Shown here: positions 37,591 through 47,198 of the stretch, one piece after another
Position numbering within the stretch: position 1 is the stretch's first letter
How the letters are laid out: every line of letters begins with the position of its first letter
Assembly (NCBI RefSeq): GCF_020404405.1
Contig: NZ_JAIZDA010000008.1
Span: forward strand, 1 to 64,000
DNA length: 64,000 nucleotides
Origin: Novosphingobium sp. FKTRR1
GTDB taxonomy: Bacteria > Pseudomonadota > Alphaproteobacteria > Sphingomonadales > Sphingomonadaceae
Direction: 5' to 3'
Notes under the pieces: model-generated
Database searches by the model: none
Told to the model about the DNA's origin: nothing
The model's input: only the letters and a program-made list of their open reading frames with translations
Position numbers and translations under genes: made by a program

Positions 37591-38529
37591 TTACACCTGT
37601 GTTCCCTCAAGCAGGTCCGCTCCGCGCGAGGCCAGGTTGCGATGCAACAATGTGGGAGAAAAACCGGCGTCGCGCAAGGCTGCTGCGATCTGTTCGGCCA
37701 TGAAAACCGAGCGGTGTTTCCCTCCGGTACAACCGAAAGCCACGTTAACGTAGGGTTTTCCTTGCGCCTCGTAACGCGGGAGCAGCAACAAAAGCAGTTC
37801 GTGAATGCGCGCGAACGCCTCGGCAAAGGCCGGATCCTGCCGGATGTAATCGCCCACGGCGGCATCGCGACCGGTCAGCGGGCGCAAGCCATCGACCCAA
37901 TGCGGGTTCGCCAGAAAGCGCATGTCGAAGACCAGATCGGCCAGTGGCGGTGTGCCGCGCGAAAAGCCGAAGCTGCTGATGGTAAGCGTGAGGTCGCGGG
38001 GTCGTTCGGTGCGGAAATGGTCGCGAATCGCCTGTTGCAAATCGTTGGTGGTGAAGTCGGTGGTCGAAATCACCACTTCGGCCCAACGCCGCAACGGGTC
38101 GAGCAACTCGCGTTCGGCGGCGATCCCGGTGGCCGCCGGTTTGTCCTCGCTCATCGGATGGCGGCGGCGCGTTTCGTTATAGCGGCGTTCGAGTTCCTGC
38201 CCACCGCAATCAAGGAACAGCGTGGTGATCGAAAGGTCCGTGCGCTGCGACAGCTTCTTGACGCTGGCGATGGTGCGCGAGGGATCGAAGCCGCGGGTGC
38301 GTGTGTCAAAGCCGATGGCCAATGGCGCGCCCGCATCGAGTCTGGCGGTACCCTGCTCGGTTTCGAGCAGCCGGTCGAGCAGGCGGATCGGGAAATTGTC
38401 GATCGCTTCCCAGCCCATATCCTCAAGCGCGCGCATGGCCGTGGTCTTGCCCGCACCGAGCAGGCCGGTGACAAGCAGGATGCGCTGGGGCGTCTGACGC
38501 GGCGGATCTTGATCAGGTGCAGCGATCAT
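37591..38529 (-). CDS. rapZ: RNase adapter / nucleotide-binding protein RapZ
   Basis: A 312-residue P-loop protein of the RapZ/YvcJ family. Walker A is VTGLLGAGKTTAMRALED, FLDCGGQELERRYNETRRRHP and SSFGFSRGTPPLADLVFDMR are family signatures, and the C-terminal domain has NVAFGCTGGKHRSVFMAEQI. In enterobacteria it adapts RNase E to small RNAs of amino-sugar metabolism; the role in this order is unproven. It lies between hprK and the EIIA gene, separated from the latter by a 180-base gap that may hold a promoter. Confidence 0.93.
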   Translation of the reverse strand: MIAAPDQDPPRQTPQRILLVTGLLGAGKTTAMRALEDMGWEAIDNFPIRLLDRLLETEQGTARLDAGAPLAIGFDTRTRGFDPSRTIASVKKLSQRTDLSITTLFLDCGGQELERRYNETRRRHPMSEDKPAATGIAAERELLDPLRRWAEVVISTTDFTTNDLQQAIRDHFRTERPRDLTLTISSFGFSRGTPPLADLVFDMRFLANPHWVDGLRPLTGRDAAVGDYIRQDPAFAEAFARIHELLLLLLPRYEAQGKPYVNVAFGCTGGKHRSVFMAEQIAAALRDAGFSPTLLHRNLASRGADLLEGTQV

Positions 38530-38622
38530 CTTTGTGTTCTGCGCCTAACTTTGCCCGATGGGAAGCCCGCGATCGGAACAACCGTAGTCATCGCCCGCAG
38601 GATCCTTGTCCTGTTAAGCCGA

Positions 38623-39063
38623 TCAGACATCGGGCAGGCCGAACTGGCGCAAGGCCACCTCGGCGCGCAAACCCAGAACTGGCGTATCAGGATAAAGCCG
38701 GACCAGTGGCAGCGGCACGCCCGCGCGCACGGCGGTATCGGCCGCCGCGATGAAACGGGGCGCTCTGGGATCGAGCGCCAGCACCAGCGCCACGATCGCA
38801 CCGGCCACCGACGGAACTTCGATGATGCCAAGGTTGCGCACTTCGAGCTTGCCGGCAATGGCGGTTGGCGGGCTGGCCAGCACCCGCCCGTCCTCGGCGC
38901 GCAACAGCACGCCATCATCCCCGACCAGGATCGCGCCCCGGTCGATCAGCGCCAGCGCCAGACTGGACTTGCCCGATCCCGGCGGCCCTTCGATGAGGAT
39001 CGCCCGCGATCCGATCATCACGCATGTCGCCTGATGCTGCAGCCCCGCAATGGCTTGGCTCAT
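38623..39063 (-). CDS. hprK: HPr kinase/phosphatase, short form
   Basis: A 146-residue protein equal to the C-terminal catalytic domain of HPr kinase/phosphorylase. It has Walker A LIEGPPGSGKSSLALAL, the acidic ILVGDDGVLL and GIIEVPSVAGA. The N-terminal half found in Firmicutes is absent, as is normal for alphaproteobacteria. It should (de)phosphorylate HPr Ser54. Its ATG shares ATGA with the chvG stop. Confidence 0.92.
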   Translation of the reverse strand: MSQAIAGLQHQATCVMIGSRAILIEGPPGSGKSSLALALIDRGAILVGDDGVLLRAEDGRVLASPPTAIAGKLEVRNLGIIEVPSVAGAIVALVLALDPRAPRFIAAADTAVRAGVPLPLVRLYPDTPVLGLRAEVALRQFGLPDV

Positions 39064-40772
39064 TCCTCTTCATCCTCCTCGGCCAGTGGCAATTCCAGGA
39101 TCAGACAGGCCCCGTGCGCGCCATCGGCGCGGTCGGCGATCGTCAAAGAACCATCATGCGCTTCGGCGATTGTCCGGGCAATGGCAAGCCCAAGGCCGCT
39201 GTGATCCCCGAACGCCTCATCGGCGGGGCGCACCGAATGGAACCGTTCGAACACCCGCTCGCGCTGGTTGGGAGGAATGCCCGGCCCTTCGTCGCTGACG
39301 GTCAGCCAGACCCGCCCGCCCTCGCCATGGACCGCGACATCGACGGCACCACCGGGCGGGGAAAACGAGACCGCATTGTCGAGCAGGTTGTCGAGCACGC
39401 GCTCCAACCGCAGCGCATCGCCGTGCACCACCGTCGGGCCATCGCCGCGGCGGAAACGGATCGGTCCGGGCTTGGGACGTTGATCGAAACGCCGGTCATG
39501 CCGCGCATCGGAGCGTAGGTCGCGGTGGCGCGAGCCCCGGCGTGAATCCTCCACCAGCATCGCGGGCAGCACCCCGCGCGAGGCGACCGCCTGTGCCGCA
39601 AGATGCGCAAGATCGAGCGGCGCAAACGTGGCGCGGCTCAATTCGGCGTCGATGCGGCTGGCGTCGGCGATTTCGGTGATCAGGCGGTCGATGCGCTGCA
39701 CATCGTGGCGGGCGATGCCGTTCAATTGCTCGCGCAGTCCCGCGTCCTCGACCTTGTCGAGCGATTCGATCGCGCTGGCCAGACTTGCCAGCGGGTTCTT
39801 GAGTTCGTGTGCGACGTCGGCGGCAAAGCTCTCCACCCCGTCGATCCGCTGGCGCAGCGCGGCGGTCATGTCGGAAAAGGCGCGGGCCAGCAGGCCGATC
39901 TCGTCGCCGCGTTCGGGCAGGCGCGGCACCACGACCTCGCGATCACGACCCAGCCGGACACGCACCGCCGCCCGCACCAGCGCGCGCAACGGCTGGACGA
40001 TGGTGCGCGCCAGAAACAGCGACAACTGGATCGACAGCACGAAGGCCAGCCCGATGATGATCACCAGCGTCTGGCGCGCATCGCGCACTTCCTGCGTGAC
40101 ATCGAGCGCATTGCGCATGGCCAGCAGCATCGCGCCCTTGTGCCCCACGGGCGTGGCGGCGGTGATCACCGGGGTGCGATCGGGGGCATAGCGCAAATAG
40201 ACTTCGGTGCGCGCCGCGCTGCGGGCACGGGCGATCTCGGGCCAGTTGCCGGCGCCGGGCTGCGGCGGTTCGCGATAGCGCTCGATCGCCGGTGCGCCGA
40301 CCACCAGATCGACCCCGCGATCAAGTCCGCGCGCCGCTTTTTGATACCACGGCTCACGCGCGGGATCGATGAAGGCAAAAGGCGGCGGCGCCAGCAGGAA
40401 GCTGTCCTCAAGCAAGGCCCCGCGCGCGTCGTACAGGGTAAGCCGCAACCGCTGCTCGGTCCCGATCCGCGCCAAAAGGGTGCGTACCCGGCTGCGCGGC
40501 ACGCCATCGAGCGCATCGGCGGCAATCTCGGCTTCGGCGCGGGCCAGCTTGAAACGCTCGCCGATCAGCTGCGTGCGATAGCTGTCGAGATAGAAGAAGC
40601 TGCCGGCCAACAGTGCCAGCGCGATGCCGTTTACCGTCAGGATGCGCGTGGTCAGCGACACCCCGCGCGTCCGCCACAGCCGCCGCCGGGCTATCGGACC
40701 AACCGCATTGCGCAAGCGCTGCGACCGGGCGATCGGCGCATCAGGTTTCGGCAAAACTGTATCCGGCACCAT
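39060..40772 (-). CDS. chvG: Sensor histidine kinase ChvG
   Basis: A 570-residue membrane sensor: first membrane segment about residues 43-61 ([19 protein letters not shown]), a periplasmic domain to about 235, a second segment ([20 protein letters not shown]), HAMP, then HisKA with phospho-acceptor His322 in [12 protein letters not shown] and an HATPase domain ([32 protein letters not shown]). An Arg-rich insert occupies about 411-442 between HisKA and the ATPase domain. ChvG/ExoS senses acid or envelope stress in relatives. The start at 40772 overlaps the chvI end. Confidence 0.93.
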   Translation of the reverse strand: MVPDTVLPKPDAPIARSQRLRNAVGPIARRRLWRTRGVSLTTRILTVNGIALALLAGSFFYLDSYRTQLIGERFKLARAEAEIAADALDGVPRSRVRTLLARIGTEQRLRLTLYDARGALLEDSFLLAPPPFAFIDPAREPWYQKAARGLDRGVDLVVGAPAIERYREPPQPGAGNWPEIARARSAARTEVYLRYAPDRTPVITAATPVGHKGAMLLAMRNALDVTQEVRDARQTLVIIIGLAFVLSIQLSLFLARTIVQPLRALVRAAVRVRLGRDREVVVPRLPERGDEIGLLARAFSDMTAALRQRIDGVESFAADVAHELKNPLASLASAIESLDKVEDAGLREQLNGIARHDVQRIDRLITEIADASRIDAELSRATFAPLDLAHLAAQAVASRGVLPAMLVEDSRRGSRHRDLRSDARHDRRFDQRPKPGPIRFRRGDGPTVVHGDALRLERVLDNLLDNAVSFSPPGGAVDVAVHGEGGRVWLTVSDEGPGIPPNQRERVFERFHSVRPADEAFGDHSGLGLAIARTIAEAHDGSLTIADRADGAHGACLILELPLAEEDEEE

Positions 40773-41544
40773 AAAGCGTTTCGATGGCGGCAAAGCCCGG
40801 GTCAACCGCGCGGAATTTGCGGCGCAACCGCTTGATGTGGCTGTCTATCGTCCGATCATCGACAAAGACATCGTCCTGATAGGCGGCATCGAGCAACTGG
40901 TTGCGCGTCCGCACGACGCCCGGGCGCAGCGCCAGCGTTTCAAGGATGAGGAATTCGGTCACGGTCAGCGCCACGGGAAGTCCGTCCCATTCGACATGAT
41001 GGCGCGCCGGGTCCATGACCAGTCGCCCGCGCCGGATCGGTTCGGGCAGCGGTCCGGTCGGTGCATCCTCGCCGTGTCCGGGTTCCTGCCGCACGATATC
41101 GCTGCGGCGAAGAATCGCGCGGATCCGGGCGATCAGCAGGCGCTGGCTGAACGGTTTGGCGATGTAATCGTCCGCGCCCAGCGAAAGCCCCAGCGCCTCG
41201 TCCGCCTCGTCGTCCTTGCTGGTCAGGAAAATGACCGGCAGGTCGCTGCGTTCGCGAAGCCGCTGCAGCAGTTCCAGACCATCCATGCGCGGCATCTTGA
41301 TATCGCAGACGGCCAGATCGGGCGGGTTCTCGACCAGCGCCTTCAACGCCGCCGCGCCATCGTTGTAGACACGCGTTGCAAAACCCTCGGTCTGCAGCGC
41401 GATCGATACCGTGGTCAGGATGTTGCGGTCATCATCGACCAGAGCGATGACCCGCTGACCGGCGACCGTTTGGGGCGCATTCGGCTGAACCGGGATCGGA
41501 GCGGCACTTGCACCGTCGCTGCGGGGTTCGGGCGTGCTGGCCAT
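40741..41544 (-). CDS. chvI: Response regulator ChvI
   Basis: A 267-residue OmpR-family regulator. The receiver domain has the acidic ALVDDDRN, phospho-acceptor Asp81 in [12 protein letters not shown], and Lys in ADDYIAKPF. The winged-helix domain has [19 protein letters not shown] and [16 protein letters not shown]. The start at 41544 is preferred; about 30 disordered residues precede the receiver. It is transcribed first in chvI-chvG-hprK and divergently from pckA across about 294 bases, a gap likely to hold promoters for both. Confidence 0.94.
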   Translation of the reverse strand: MASTPEPRSDGASAAPIPVQPNAPQTVAGQRVIALVDDDRNILTTVSIALQTEGFATRVYNDGAAALKALVENPPDLAVCDIKMPRMDGLELLQRLRERSDLPVIFLTSKDDEADEALGLSLGADDYIAKPFSQRLLIARIRAILRRSDIVRQEPGHGEDAPTGPLPEPIRRGRLVMDPARHHVEWDGLPVALTVTEFLILETLALRPGVVRTRNQLLDAAYQDDVFVDDRTIDSHIKRLRRKFRAVDPGFAAIETLYGAGYSFAET

Positions 41545-41838
41545 GTTGGTTCGATACCTGCTGCGCTGACGGCCTTTCCGATTACCGGTTCTGCCGCGCG
41601 CTGGCAACCACACGCGATCCTGCATGCGCAACTGCGCATGACCCGCCGGGCATCGAACAGCGTACAGTTGTGAATCATGCAACTTGCTGCGCAAAAATCT
41701 TGGTTGTCCTAGCGGCGACAACGCAGCAAACGGGCTTGACGGGCGGGCCGTTTGCGAGTCTGTGCATTCGTATTCAAGCCAGCTACAAACCTACCACGCC
41801 CTGCCTCAGGTGCAGGGTTGCAGAACGGGAGAAGCGAA

Positions 41839-43443
41839 GTGACCGCAACCAGGCTCAACGTATCGCTTGCGCAGCAGGGCTTTCCCGAGCCGGCTGAACT
41901 CTTCGCCAACCTCGGCACCGCGCCGCTGGTCGAACACGCCGTCCGCAACGGTGAAGGCGTGCTGGCCAAGGACGGCCCGTTCGTGGTCGCTACCGGCAAG
42001 CACACCGGCCGCAGCGCCAAGGACAAGTTCATCGTCCGCGATGCCGAAACCGAAAACACCGTATGGTGGGGCAAGACCAACGTCGGGATGACGCCCGAGC
42101 ACTTCGCCGCGCTCAAGGCCGATTTCATCGCCGCGCTGGGTGAGAAGGACAAGCTTTACGTGGCCGACCTGTTCGGCGGCAGCCAGCCCGAACACCGTGT
42201 CAACGTGCGCGTGATCAACGAATTCGCTTGGCACAACTTGTTCATCCGCACGCTGCTGGTGCGTCCCTCGGCCGATGAACTGGCCGGCTTCGTGCCCGAA
42301 TACACGATCATCGATCTGCCCAGCTTCCGCGCCGACCCCGAACGCCACGGCGCCCGGACCGAAACCGTGGTTGCGGTCAACTTCACCGAAAAGCTGATCC
42401 TGATCGGCGGCACCGCCTATGCCGGTGAAATGAAGAAGTCGGTGTTCGGCATCCTCAACTACCTGCTGCCGGTCAAGGGCGTGATGCCGATGCACTGCTC
42501 GGCCAACATCGGCCCCGATGGCGACACTGCGGTGTTCTTCGGCCTTTCGGGCACCGGCAAGACCACACTGTCGGCCGACGCCAGCCGCACCCTGATCGGC
42601 GACGATGAACATGGCTGGTCGGACACCGCCGTGTTCAACTTCGAAGGCGGCTGCTACGCCAAGATGATCCGTCTGTCGGCCGAAGCCGAGCCGGAAATCT
42701 TCGCCACCACCAAGCGTTTCGGCACCGTGCTGGAAAACGTGGTGATCGATCCCGACACCCGCGAAATCGATCTGGACGATGCCTCGCTGGCCGAAAACAG
42801 CCGCGGTTCGTATCCGATCGACTTCATCCCCAACGCCAGCGCCGACAATCTGGGTCCGGTGCCGCAGAACATCATCTTCCTGACCGCCGACGCTTATGGC
42901 GTGCTGCCTCCGATCGCGCGGCTGACCCCGGAACAGGCGATGTATCACTTCCTGTCGGGCTACACCGCGCGCGTCGCGGGCACCGAAATCGGCGTGACCG
43001 AGCCTGAAGCCACGTTCTCCACCTGCTTTGGCGCGCCGTTCATGCCACGCCATCCGTCTGTTTACGGCAACCTGCTGAAAGAGCGGATCAACAAGGGCGG
43101 CGTGAAGTGCTGGCTGGTCAATACCGGCTGGTCGGGCGGCAAGGCCACGCAGGAAGGCATCAAACGCATGCCGATCAAGGCCACCCGCGCGCTGCTCAAC
43201 GCCGCGCTCGATGGCAGCCTGAACAATGCCGAATTCCGCGAAGACCCCAACTTCGGCTTCGATGTTCCGGTCGAAGTGGCGGGTGTCGACACCAAGCTGC
43301 TCGACCCGCGCGGCGCCTGGGCCGACCCTGAGGCCTATGATGTGACCGCGCAGGATCTGGTGCGCAAGTTCATCGACAACTTCGAGCAGTTTGCCGAACA
43401 CGTCGATGAAAGCGTGCGCCAGGCAGCGCCCGTCGCCGCCTGA
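41839..43443 (+). CDS. pckA: Phosphoenolpyruvate carboxykinase (ATP)
   Basis: PckA converts oxaloacetate and ATP to phosphoenolpyruvate, the entry to gluconeogenesis. The 534-residue product has [16 protein letters not shown], the P-loop [16 protein letters not shown] with the kinase-specific FFGLSGTG context, [18 protein letters not shown] and [15 protein letters not shown]. Translation starts at GTG 41839 behind a GGGAGAAG. It is divergent from chvI-chvG, the conserved arrangement in alphaproteobacteria, where ChvI may control it. Confidence 0.96.
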   Translation: MTATRLNVSLAQQGFPEPAELFANLGTAPLVEHAVRNGEGVLAKDGPFVVATGKHTGRSAKDKFIVRDAETENTVWWGKTNVGMTPEHFAALKADFIAALGEKDKLYVADLFGGSQPEHRVNVRVINEFAWHNLFIRTLLVRPSADELAGFVPEYTIIDLPSFRADPERHGARTETVVAVNFTEKLILIGGTAYAGEMKKSVFGILNYLLPVKGVMPMHCSANIGPDGDTAVFFGLSGTGKTTLSADASRTLIGDDEHGWSDTAVFNFEGGCYAKMIRLSAEAEPEIFATTKRFGTVLENVVIDPDTREIDLDDASLAENSRGSYPIDFIPNASADNLGPVPQNIIFLTADAYGVLPPIARLTPEQAMYHFLSGYTARVAGTEIGVTEPEATFSTCFGAPFMPRHPSVYGNLLKERINKGGVKCWLVNTGWSGGKATQEGIKRMPIKATRALLNAALDGSLNNAEFREDPNFGFDVPVEVAGVDTKLLDPRGAWADPEAYDVTAQDLVRKFIDNFEQFAEHVDESVRQAAPVAA

Positions 43444-43448
43444 ACGAT

Positions 43449-43470
43449 CTCCGACGCTGCAGCGTCGGAG
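43449..43470. repeat. 22-base perfect palindrome after pckA
   Basis: CTCCGACGCTG and its exact complement, immediately behind the pckA stop. It has no T-run; it may stabilise the 3' end or assist the terminator that follows. Confidence 0.6.
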
Positions 43471-43524
43471 GCCCGCGCCAAACACGTGGGCAAACAACTG
43501 GACGGGGCTTCGCCCCGCTGGCAG

Positions 43525-43559
43525 GAGGCTCCGCCGCGTGCGGGGCCTCTTTCCTTTTT
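43525..43559 (+). terminator. Rho-independent terminator of pckA
   Basis: Stem GAGGCTCCGC / GCGGGGCCTC (10 bp with one G-U), loop CGCGT, then TTTCCTTTTT. It stands about 80 bases past pckA and 20 bases before the next ATG. Confidence 0.75.
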
Positions 43560-43579
43560 GCGCGAAAGCGACCATCACC

Positions 43580-44032
43580 ATGACCACCCACCCGATCCGC
43601 CCTTTTCCCGATGATGCGGCCGTGCGCGCGGTGGGCGAAGGTCTGCTGGCCCGCACCCTGCCCAAGGCGGAATGGACGCACGAGGCGCATCTCGCGGCGA
43701 TGCTGTGGTTGCTGCGCGAACGCCCCGACTTCGCGCCCGAAGCAGAACTTCCCGCCACGATCAGCGGCTACAATCTGGCAGTCGGTGGCGAGAACACCGA
43801 CAGCGCGGGCTATCACGAAACGCTGACCCAACTTTACATTCGCGGCGTGCGCGCGTTTGCCGCCACGCTGCCCGCAGACGTTGCGCTAGTGACAGCGGTC
43901 AACGCACTGCTGGCCAGCGAGATCGGCCCGCGCGACTGGCCGCTGTGCTTCTATTCGCGCGAACGGCTGTTCAGCGTCGAGGCCCGGCGCGGCTGGGTCG
44001 AACCCGATCTGGTGGCCATTCCCGACGCCTGA
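43580..44032 (+). CDS. Conserved hypothetical protein (WTHEAH type)
   Basis: A 150-residue cytoplasmic protein. It belongs to a widespread family without known function, recognised by TLPKAEWTHEAHLAAMLWLL, SGYNLAVGGENTDSAGYHET and LCFYSRERLFSVEARRGWVEPDL. The clustered histidines (His-x2-His, and GYHET) could bind a metal or act catalytically; this is speculation. The start ATG at 43580 lies 20 bases after the pckA terminator, so it needs its own promoter or read-through. Confidence 0.75.
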   Translation: MTTHPIRPFPDDAAVRAVGEGLLARTLPKAEWTHEAHLAAMLWLLRERPDFAPEAELPATISGYNLAVGGENTDSAGYHETLTQLYIRGVRAFAATLPADVALVTAVNALLASEIGPRDWPLCFYSRERLFSVEARRGWVEPDLVAIPDA

Positions 44033-44071
44033 CCGGACTGACGTCCAAGAGCCGCCCGTTCCTGCGGCGCG

Positions 44072-46087
44072 CTATCCCACGCGGCGCGGGACGAACGGAT
44101 ACGTCCGCCGTTCGACCACTTCCTGCACCGCGCGGTGGGCTTCCTGAATCGCGGCATCGGTGTGCGGGCTGGCAGCGGCGTCACTATTGGCGATGCTGAC
44201 CAGTCCGAACGGCTGGCGGCCGATCACGCATGGGCGGTCGGGGCTTTCGCTATAGACCCATTCCACCGGATCGTAGATGCTGTTGTAGGTATAGGCATAG
44301 CCGTGCGGCCAGCGGTTGACGGTGATGGCGGCAATGTCGCGCGCGGCATCGAACCCGGCTCCACCGAGGATGCGCTGCAACTGCCGGCGGGTTTCGCGCT
44401 CGAAGTCGGCAAAGCTCTGCGCGAGCAAGTCCGCGCGGCCGAGCCGGTGCTGATCGCGGCGCGGCAGGCCGGGCTTGTTGGCGTACTTCACCAGATGCAG
44501 CACGACCGGCTCGTCAGGGCTTTGCGGATGATGCAGTTCGCCAAGACCCACCGCTTCGGTCAGGCCGACTTCCTGATGGAACATCGTCGGGCAACTGAAA
44601 TTGGCCGCGCCCAGCTTGTGGAACGCGCGCCAGTTGGTGACGGCCACGCTGGTATAGACGAGCGGCCCCTTCACGCCATAGGCCAACGCCTCCTTCTGCG
44701 CGGACGGCAGTTCGGGCATCAGGTAGGGGATCATCATGTTCCACCCGGCCAAAATGACGGCGCCCCCGCGCACTTCGGTCAGTTTGCCATCCTTGACATA
44801 GCGCACCGCCACGTCGGGCGCTGTCGCCGGATTGCCGCGATGCGCCACGTTGACCACCACGCTCGACCGGCGGATGCGGGTGGAATTTTCGGGCCGATCG
44901 AGCGCTGTGTAGTCGAACACCGCGGTGCCCATGTCCTCTTGCGTGCGGCCAGTGGTGGCTTCGGGCACCAGTTTCGCGACCAGCAGCCGCGCCAGCGTGG
45001 CATTGCCATCGGGGAAGTGGATCGACTTGTCGCCCTCGCGCTGGCGGCCGTGCTGACCGCCGGGAAGATCGGCAAACAAGTCCGCCGGAACCTCGCCCAG
45101 CGCCATCCCGGCAAAGCCCGGATAGCCCTGCACCCATGCAAACAGCGCCGGAACCGCATCGCCGCCGACGCAGAAGCTGGCCATGCCGATGGTCTGGAAG
45201 AACCAGTAGACTTGCGGGTCGACCCCGACTTTTTCGAGCAGGAACTGCTTGTACGAATGGCGCGCGAGCCAGTCCTTCTTGGCGGTGGCATCAAGACCCG
45301 GCAGGAAGTCGGGCTGGTCTGCGGCAAACAGCCGGGCAAGATCGGCGCGCGTCCTTGCCGTCAGTGGCGCCTTGGCAAGCTGGGCCGGATCGAGCTTGCC
45401 CCCGCGCCAGCCGCCTCCCAGCGGCAGGACCACATCCTTGCCGCCAAAGGTTTCGGCATCGAACACCAGCCCGTGCCCCATGCCCAGCGAGCTATAGAGC
45501 TTGGCATTGCCCGCGTTGTCGCGTTCATACCGCGCCAGATCGACGCCCAGGTCGTCGAGCAGGGTACGCGACCACTTGTCATACCGCGCCGGGCTTTCGA
45601 TGTTGAGCGTGCCGCCGTTGACCACCAGCTTGCGCCCATTGACGGTGAATTCGTTGCGTTTGGCATGGCCGCCGAAATCGTCGTGGTTGTCGAGCACGAG
45701 CACCCGCGCGCCCGGCCCCACCCGCTTGTGAAAGAAGTGCGCGGCCGACAGCCCCGACAGTCCGCCGCCTACGATCACGAGGTCGTAATGTTCGCCGCTG
45801 TCCACCGCATCGGCCAGTTTCAGCGTGCCATCGCGCAAGGCATGCGCCGCCTCGAACGCGCCGGGGTGCGATCCGCGCATGCCGGTGCGCGCAGGCGGAT
45901 AAGGATCGAGCGGCAAGGGTACCCCGCCACCCTCGGCAAAAGCGAACTGCGGCAGGCCACTCCCCAGCAGGCCAGCCCCCAGCAATCCGGCGCCCGCCGC
46001 GACGCCATTGACGAAATCGCGCCTCGTGATCGCCCGGTCCATGCCAAGTTTCCGGTCATCCCCGATGTTGCGGTTCTGGTTGTTCAT
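44072..46087 (-). CDS. TAT-exported FAD oxidoreductase, spermidine dehydrogenase-like
   Basis: A 671-residue flavoprotein with a twin-arginine signal (ITRRDFVNGVAAGAGLLGAG), so it is folded with FAD before export. The Rossmann motif is DLVIVGGGLSGLSAAHFFH, followed by LDNHDDFGGHAKRNEF. The N-terminal YPPARTGMRGSHPGAFEAAH block and overall length match bacterial spermidine dehydrogenases (SpdH), which oxidise polyamines in the periplasm. The real substrate is not shown. An upstream extension is rejected since it lacks the RR signal at the N-terminus. Convergent with the gene at 43580. Confidence 0.8.
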   Translation of the reverse strand: MNNQNRNIGDDRKLGMDRAITRRDFVNGVAAGAGLLGAGLLGSGLPQFAFAEGGGVPLPLDPYPPARTGMRGSHPGAFEAAHALRDGTLKLADAVDSGEHYDLVIVGGGLSGLSAAHFFHKRVGPGARVLVLDNHDDFGGHAKRNEFTVNGRKLVVNGGTLNIESPARYDKWSRTLLDDLGVDLARYERDNAGNAKLYSSLGMGHGLVFDAETFGGKDVVLPLGGGWRGGKLDPAQLAKAPLTARTRADLARLFAADQPDFLPGLDATAKKDWLARHSYKQFLLEKVGVDPQVYWFFQTIGMASFCVGGDAVPALFAWVQGYPGFAGMALGEVPADLFADLPGGQHGRQREGDKSIHFPDGNATLARLLVAKLVPEATTGRTQEDMGTAVFDYTALDRPENSTRIRRSSVVVNVAHRGNPATAPDVAVRYVKDGKLTEVRGGAVILAGWNMMIPYLMPELPSAQKEALAYGVKGPLVYTSVAVTNWRAFHKLGAANFSCPTMFHQEVGLTEAVGLGELHHPQSPDEPVVLHLVKYANKPGLPRRDQHRLGRADLLAQSFADFERETRRQLQRILGGAGFDAARDIAAITVNRWPHGYAYTYNSIYDPVEWVYSESPDRPCVIGRQPFGLVSIANSDAAASPHTDAAIQEAHRAVQEVVERRTYPFVPRRVG

Positions 46088-46469
46088 GCCGCCTGCCCCC
46101 TTGTTAGCGGGCGCTAGATTGCGCCGCCGCCCGGTGCTGTCCAGTCGGCAATTCCCGCCTTTTTCAATCCATTCGAAAAAGGACGGCGAAGGGCTGGCCG
46201 CCTCGCCGCGTTGAGGGGACAGGACAGATTGCAAGGACGCGCGAACCTCCAGCCGCGTAGCCCTGCCCTGCTCCGGTAGACGGCCACCTGCCCCCAGAGC
46301 AGCAGGCGAACCCACGGGCGCATCCCAGTCCCCGCGCCCCGCCCCTCTCTCCACCCCCCCGGAGAGAGGGGCGATTTTTTGACCATCGCGCCCGATACGG
46401 CGGCAAGGGCGTGCAATTCCCTACCAAAACGATTGACATTTTGAGCCGCGCTTTCAAGAGACTGCGGTC
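46088..46469. other. Intergenic region between flavoprotein and metN
   Basis: About 380 bases with no credible gene. It holds a CCTTTTTC/GAAAAAGG hairpin (46158-46182), a strong C-rich terminator-like hairpin (46340-46380) and TTGACA at 46433-46438 without a good -10. No SAM riboswitch consensus was recognised ahead of metN. Confidence 0.45.
46340..46380 (+). terminator. Strong hairpin with T-run upstream of metN
   Basis: A perfect 13-bp stem (CGCCCCTCTCTCC / GGAGAGAGGGGCG) with a C-rich loop and six T at 46375-46380. It lies 90 bases before the metN ATG, and no plus-strand gene precedes it within 2 kb, so it is either a dispersed intergenic repeat or an attenuator-like element. Confidence 0.6.
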
Positions 46470-47198
46470 ATGATCCGCCTCTCCTCTGTATCCAAGCGCT
46501 TTGCCGACGGCACCGTGGCGCTCGACGGCATCGATCTGACCATCCCGAAGGGCGCGGTGTTCGGCATCATCGGGCGTTCGGGCGCGGGCAAGTCCACCCT
46601 GCTGCGGCTGATCAACGGGCTGGAGCGCCCCACGTCCGGCGAAGTGCGGGTTGACGATCAGGTGGTCAACACCTTGCGTGAGGCCGATTTGCGGCCCTTG
46701 CGGCGGCGGATCGGCATGATCTTTCAGGCGTTCGGCCTGCTGGCCAATCGTACCGTCGCCGCTAACGTGGCGCTGCCGCTGGAACTTGCGGGGATCGCCC
46801 CGGCCGAACGTGCCGCGCGCGTGGCCGCATTGCTCGACCGGGTGGGGCTGACCGACCGGGCCGACGCCTATCCGGCCCGGCTTTCGGGCGGGCAGCGCCA
46901 GCGGGTCGGCATCGCGCGCGCGCTGGCCACCCGACCCGACATCCTGCTGTCAGACGAAGCGACCAGCGCGCTCGATCCCGAAACCACCCGGTCGGTGCTG
47001 GCGCTGCTGGCGGACCTCAACCGCGAAATGGGGCTGACCATCGTGCTGATCACCCACGAACTCGAAGTCGTGCGCGCGATCTGCGATCACGTGGCGGTGC
47101 TTGACGGCGGGCGACTGGTCGAAAGCGGGCCGGTCGATAGCGTCTTTTCCGGGACCAGCGAGCAGGCAACGCTGGCGCTGTTGGGAGATGGCCAGTGA
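46470..47198 (+). CDS. metN: Methionine ABC transporter ATP-binding protein, short form
   Basis: A 242-residue ABC ATPase: Walker [15 protein letters not shown]-loop IFQAFGLL, signature [16 protein letters not shown], Walker [15 protein letters not shown] and H-loop LITHELEV. With MetI and MetQ it forms a D-/L-methionine importer. Typical MetN has about 340 residues with a C-terminal NIL (ACT-like) domain that binds methionine and shuts transport down; that domain is absent and the protein ends directly after the nucleotide-binding domain. Overlaps metI by ATGA. Confidence 0.88.
   Translation: MIRLSSVSKRFADGTVALDGIDLTIPKGAVFGIIGRSGAGKSTLLRLINGLERPTSGEVRVDDQVVNTLREADLRPLRRRIGMIFQAFGLLANRTVAANVALPLELAGIAPAERAARVAALLDRVGLTDRADAYPARLSGGQRQRVGIARALATRPDILLSDEATSALDPETTRSVLALLADLNREMGLTIVLITHELEVVRAICDHVAVLDGGRLVESGPVDSVFSGTSEQATLALLGDGQ

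Noticed and set aside
44072..46354. Extended start for the TAT flavoprotein at 46354
   Set aside because: It would bury the twin-arginine signal about 110 residues inside the protein; the start at 46087 fits.
46088..46469. SAM riboswitch ahead of metNIQ
   Set aside because: No recognisable SAM-I, SAM-II or SAM-V conserved core was found; only simple hairpins.
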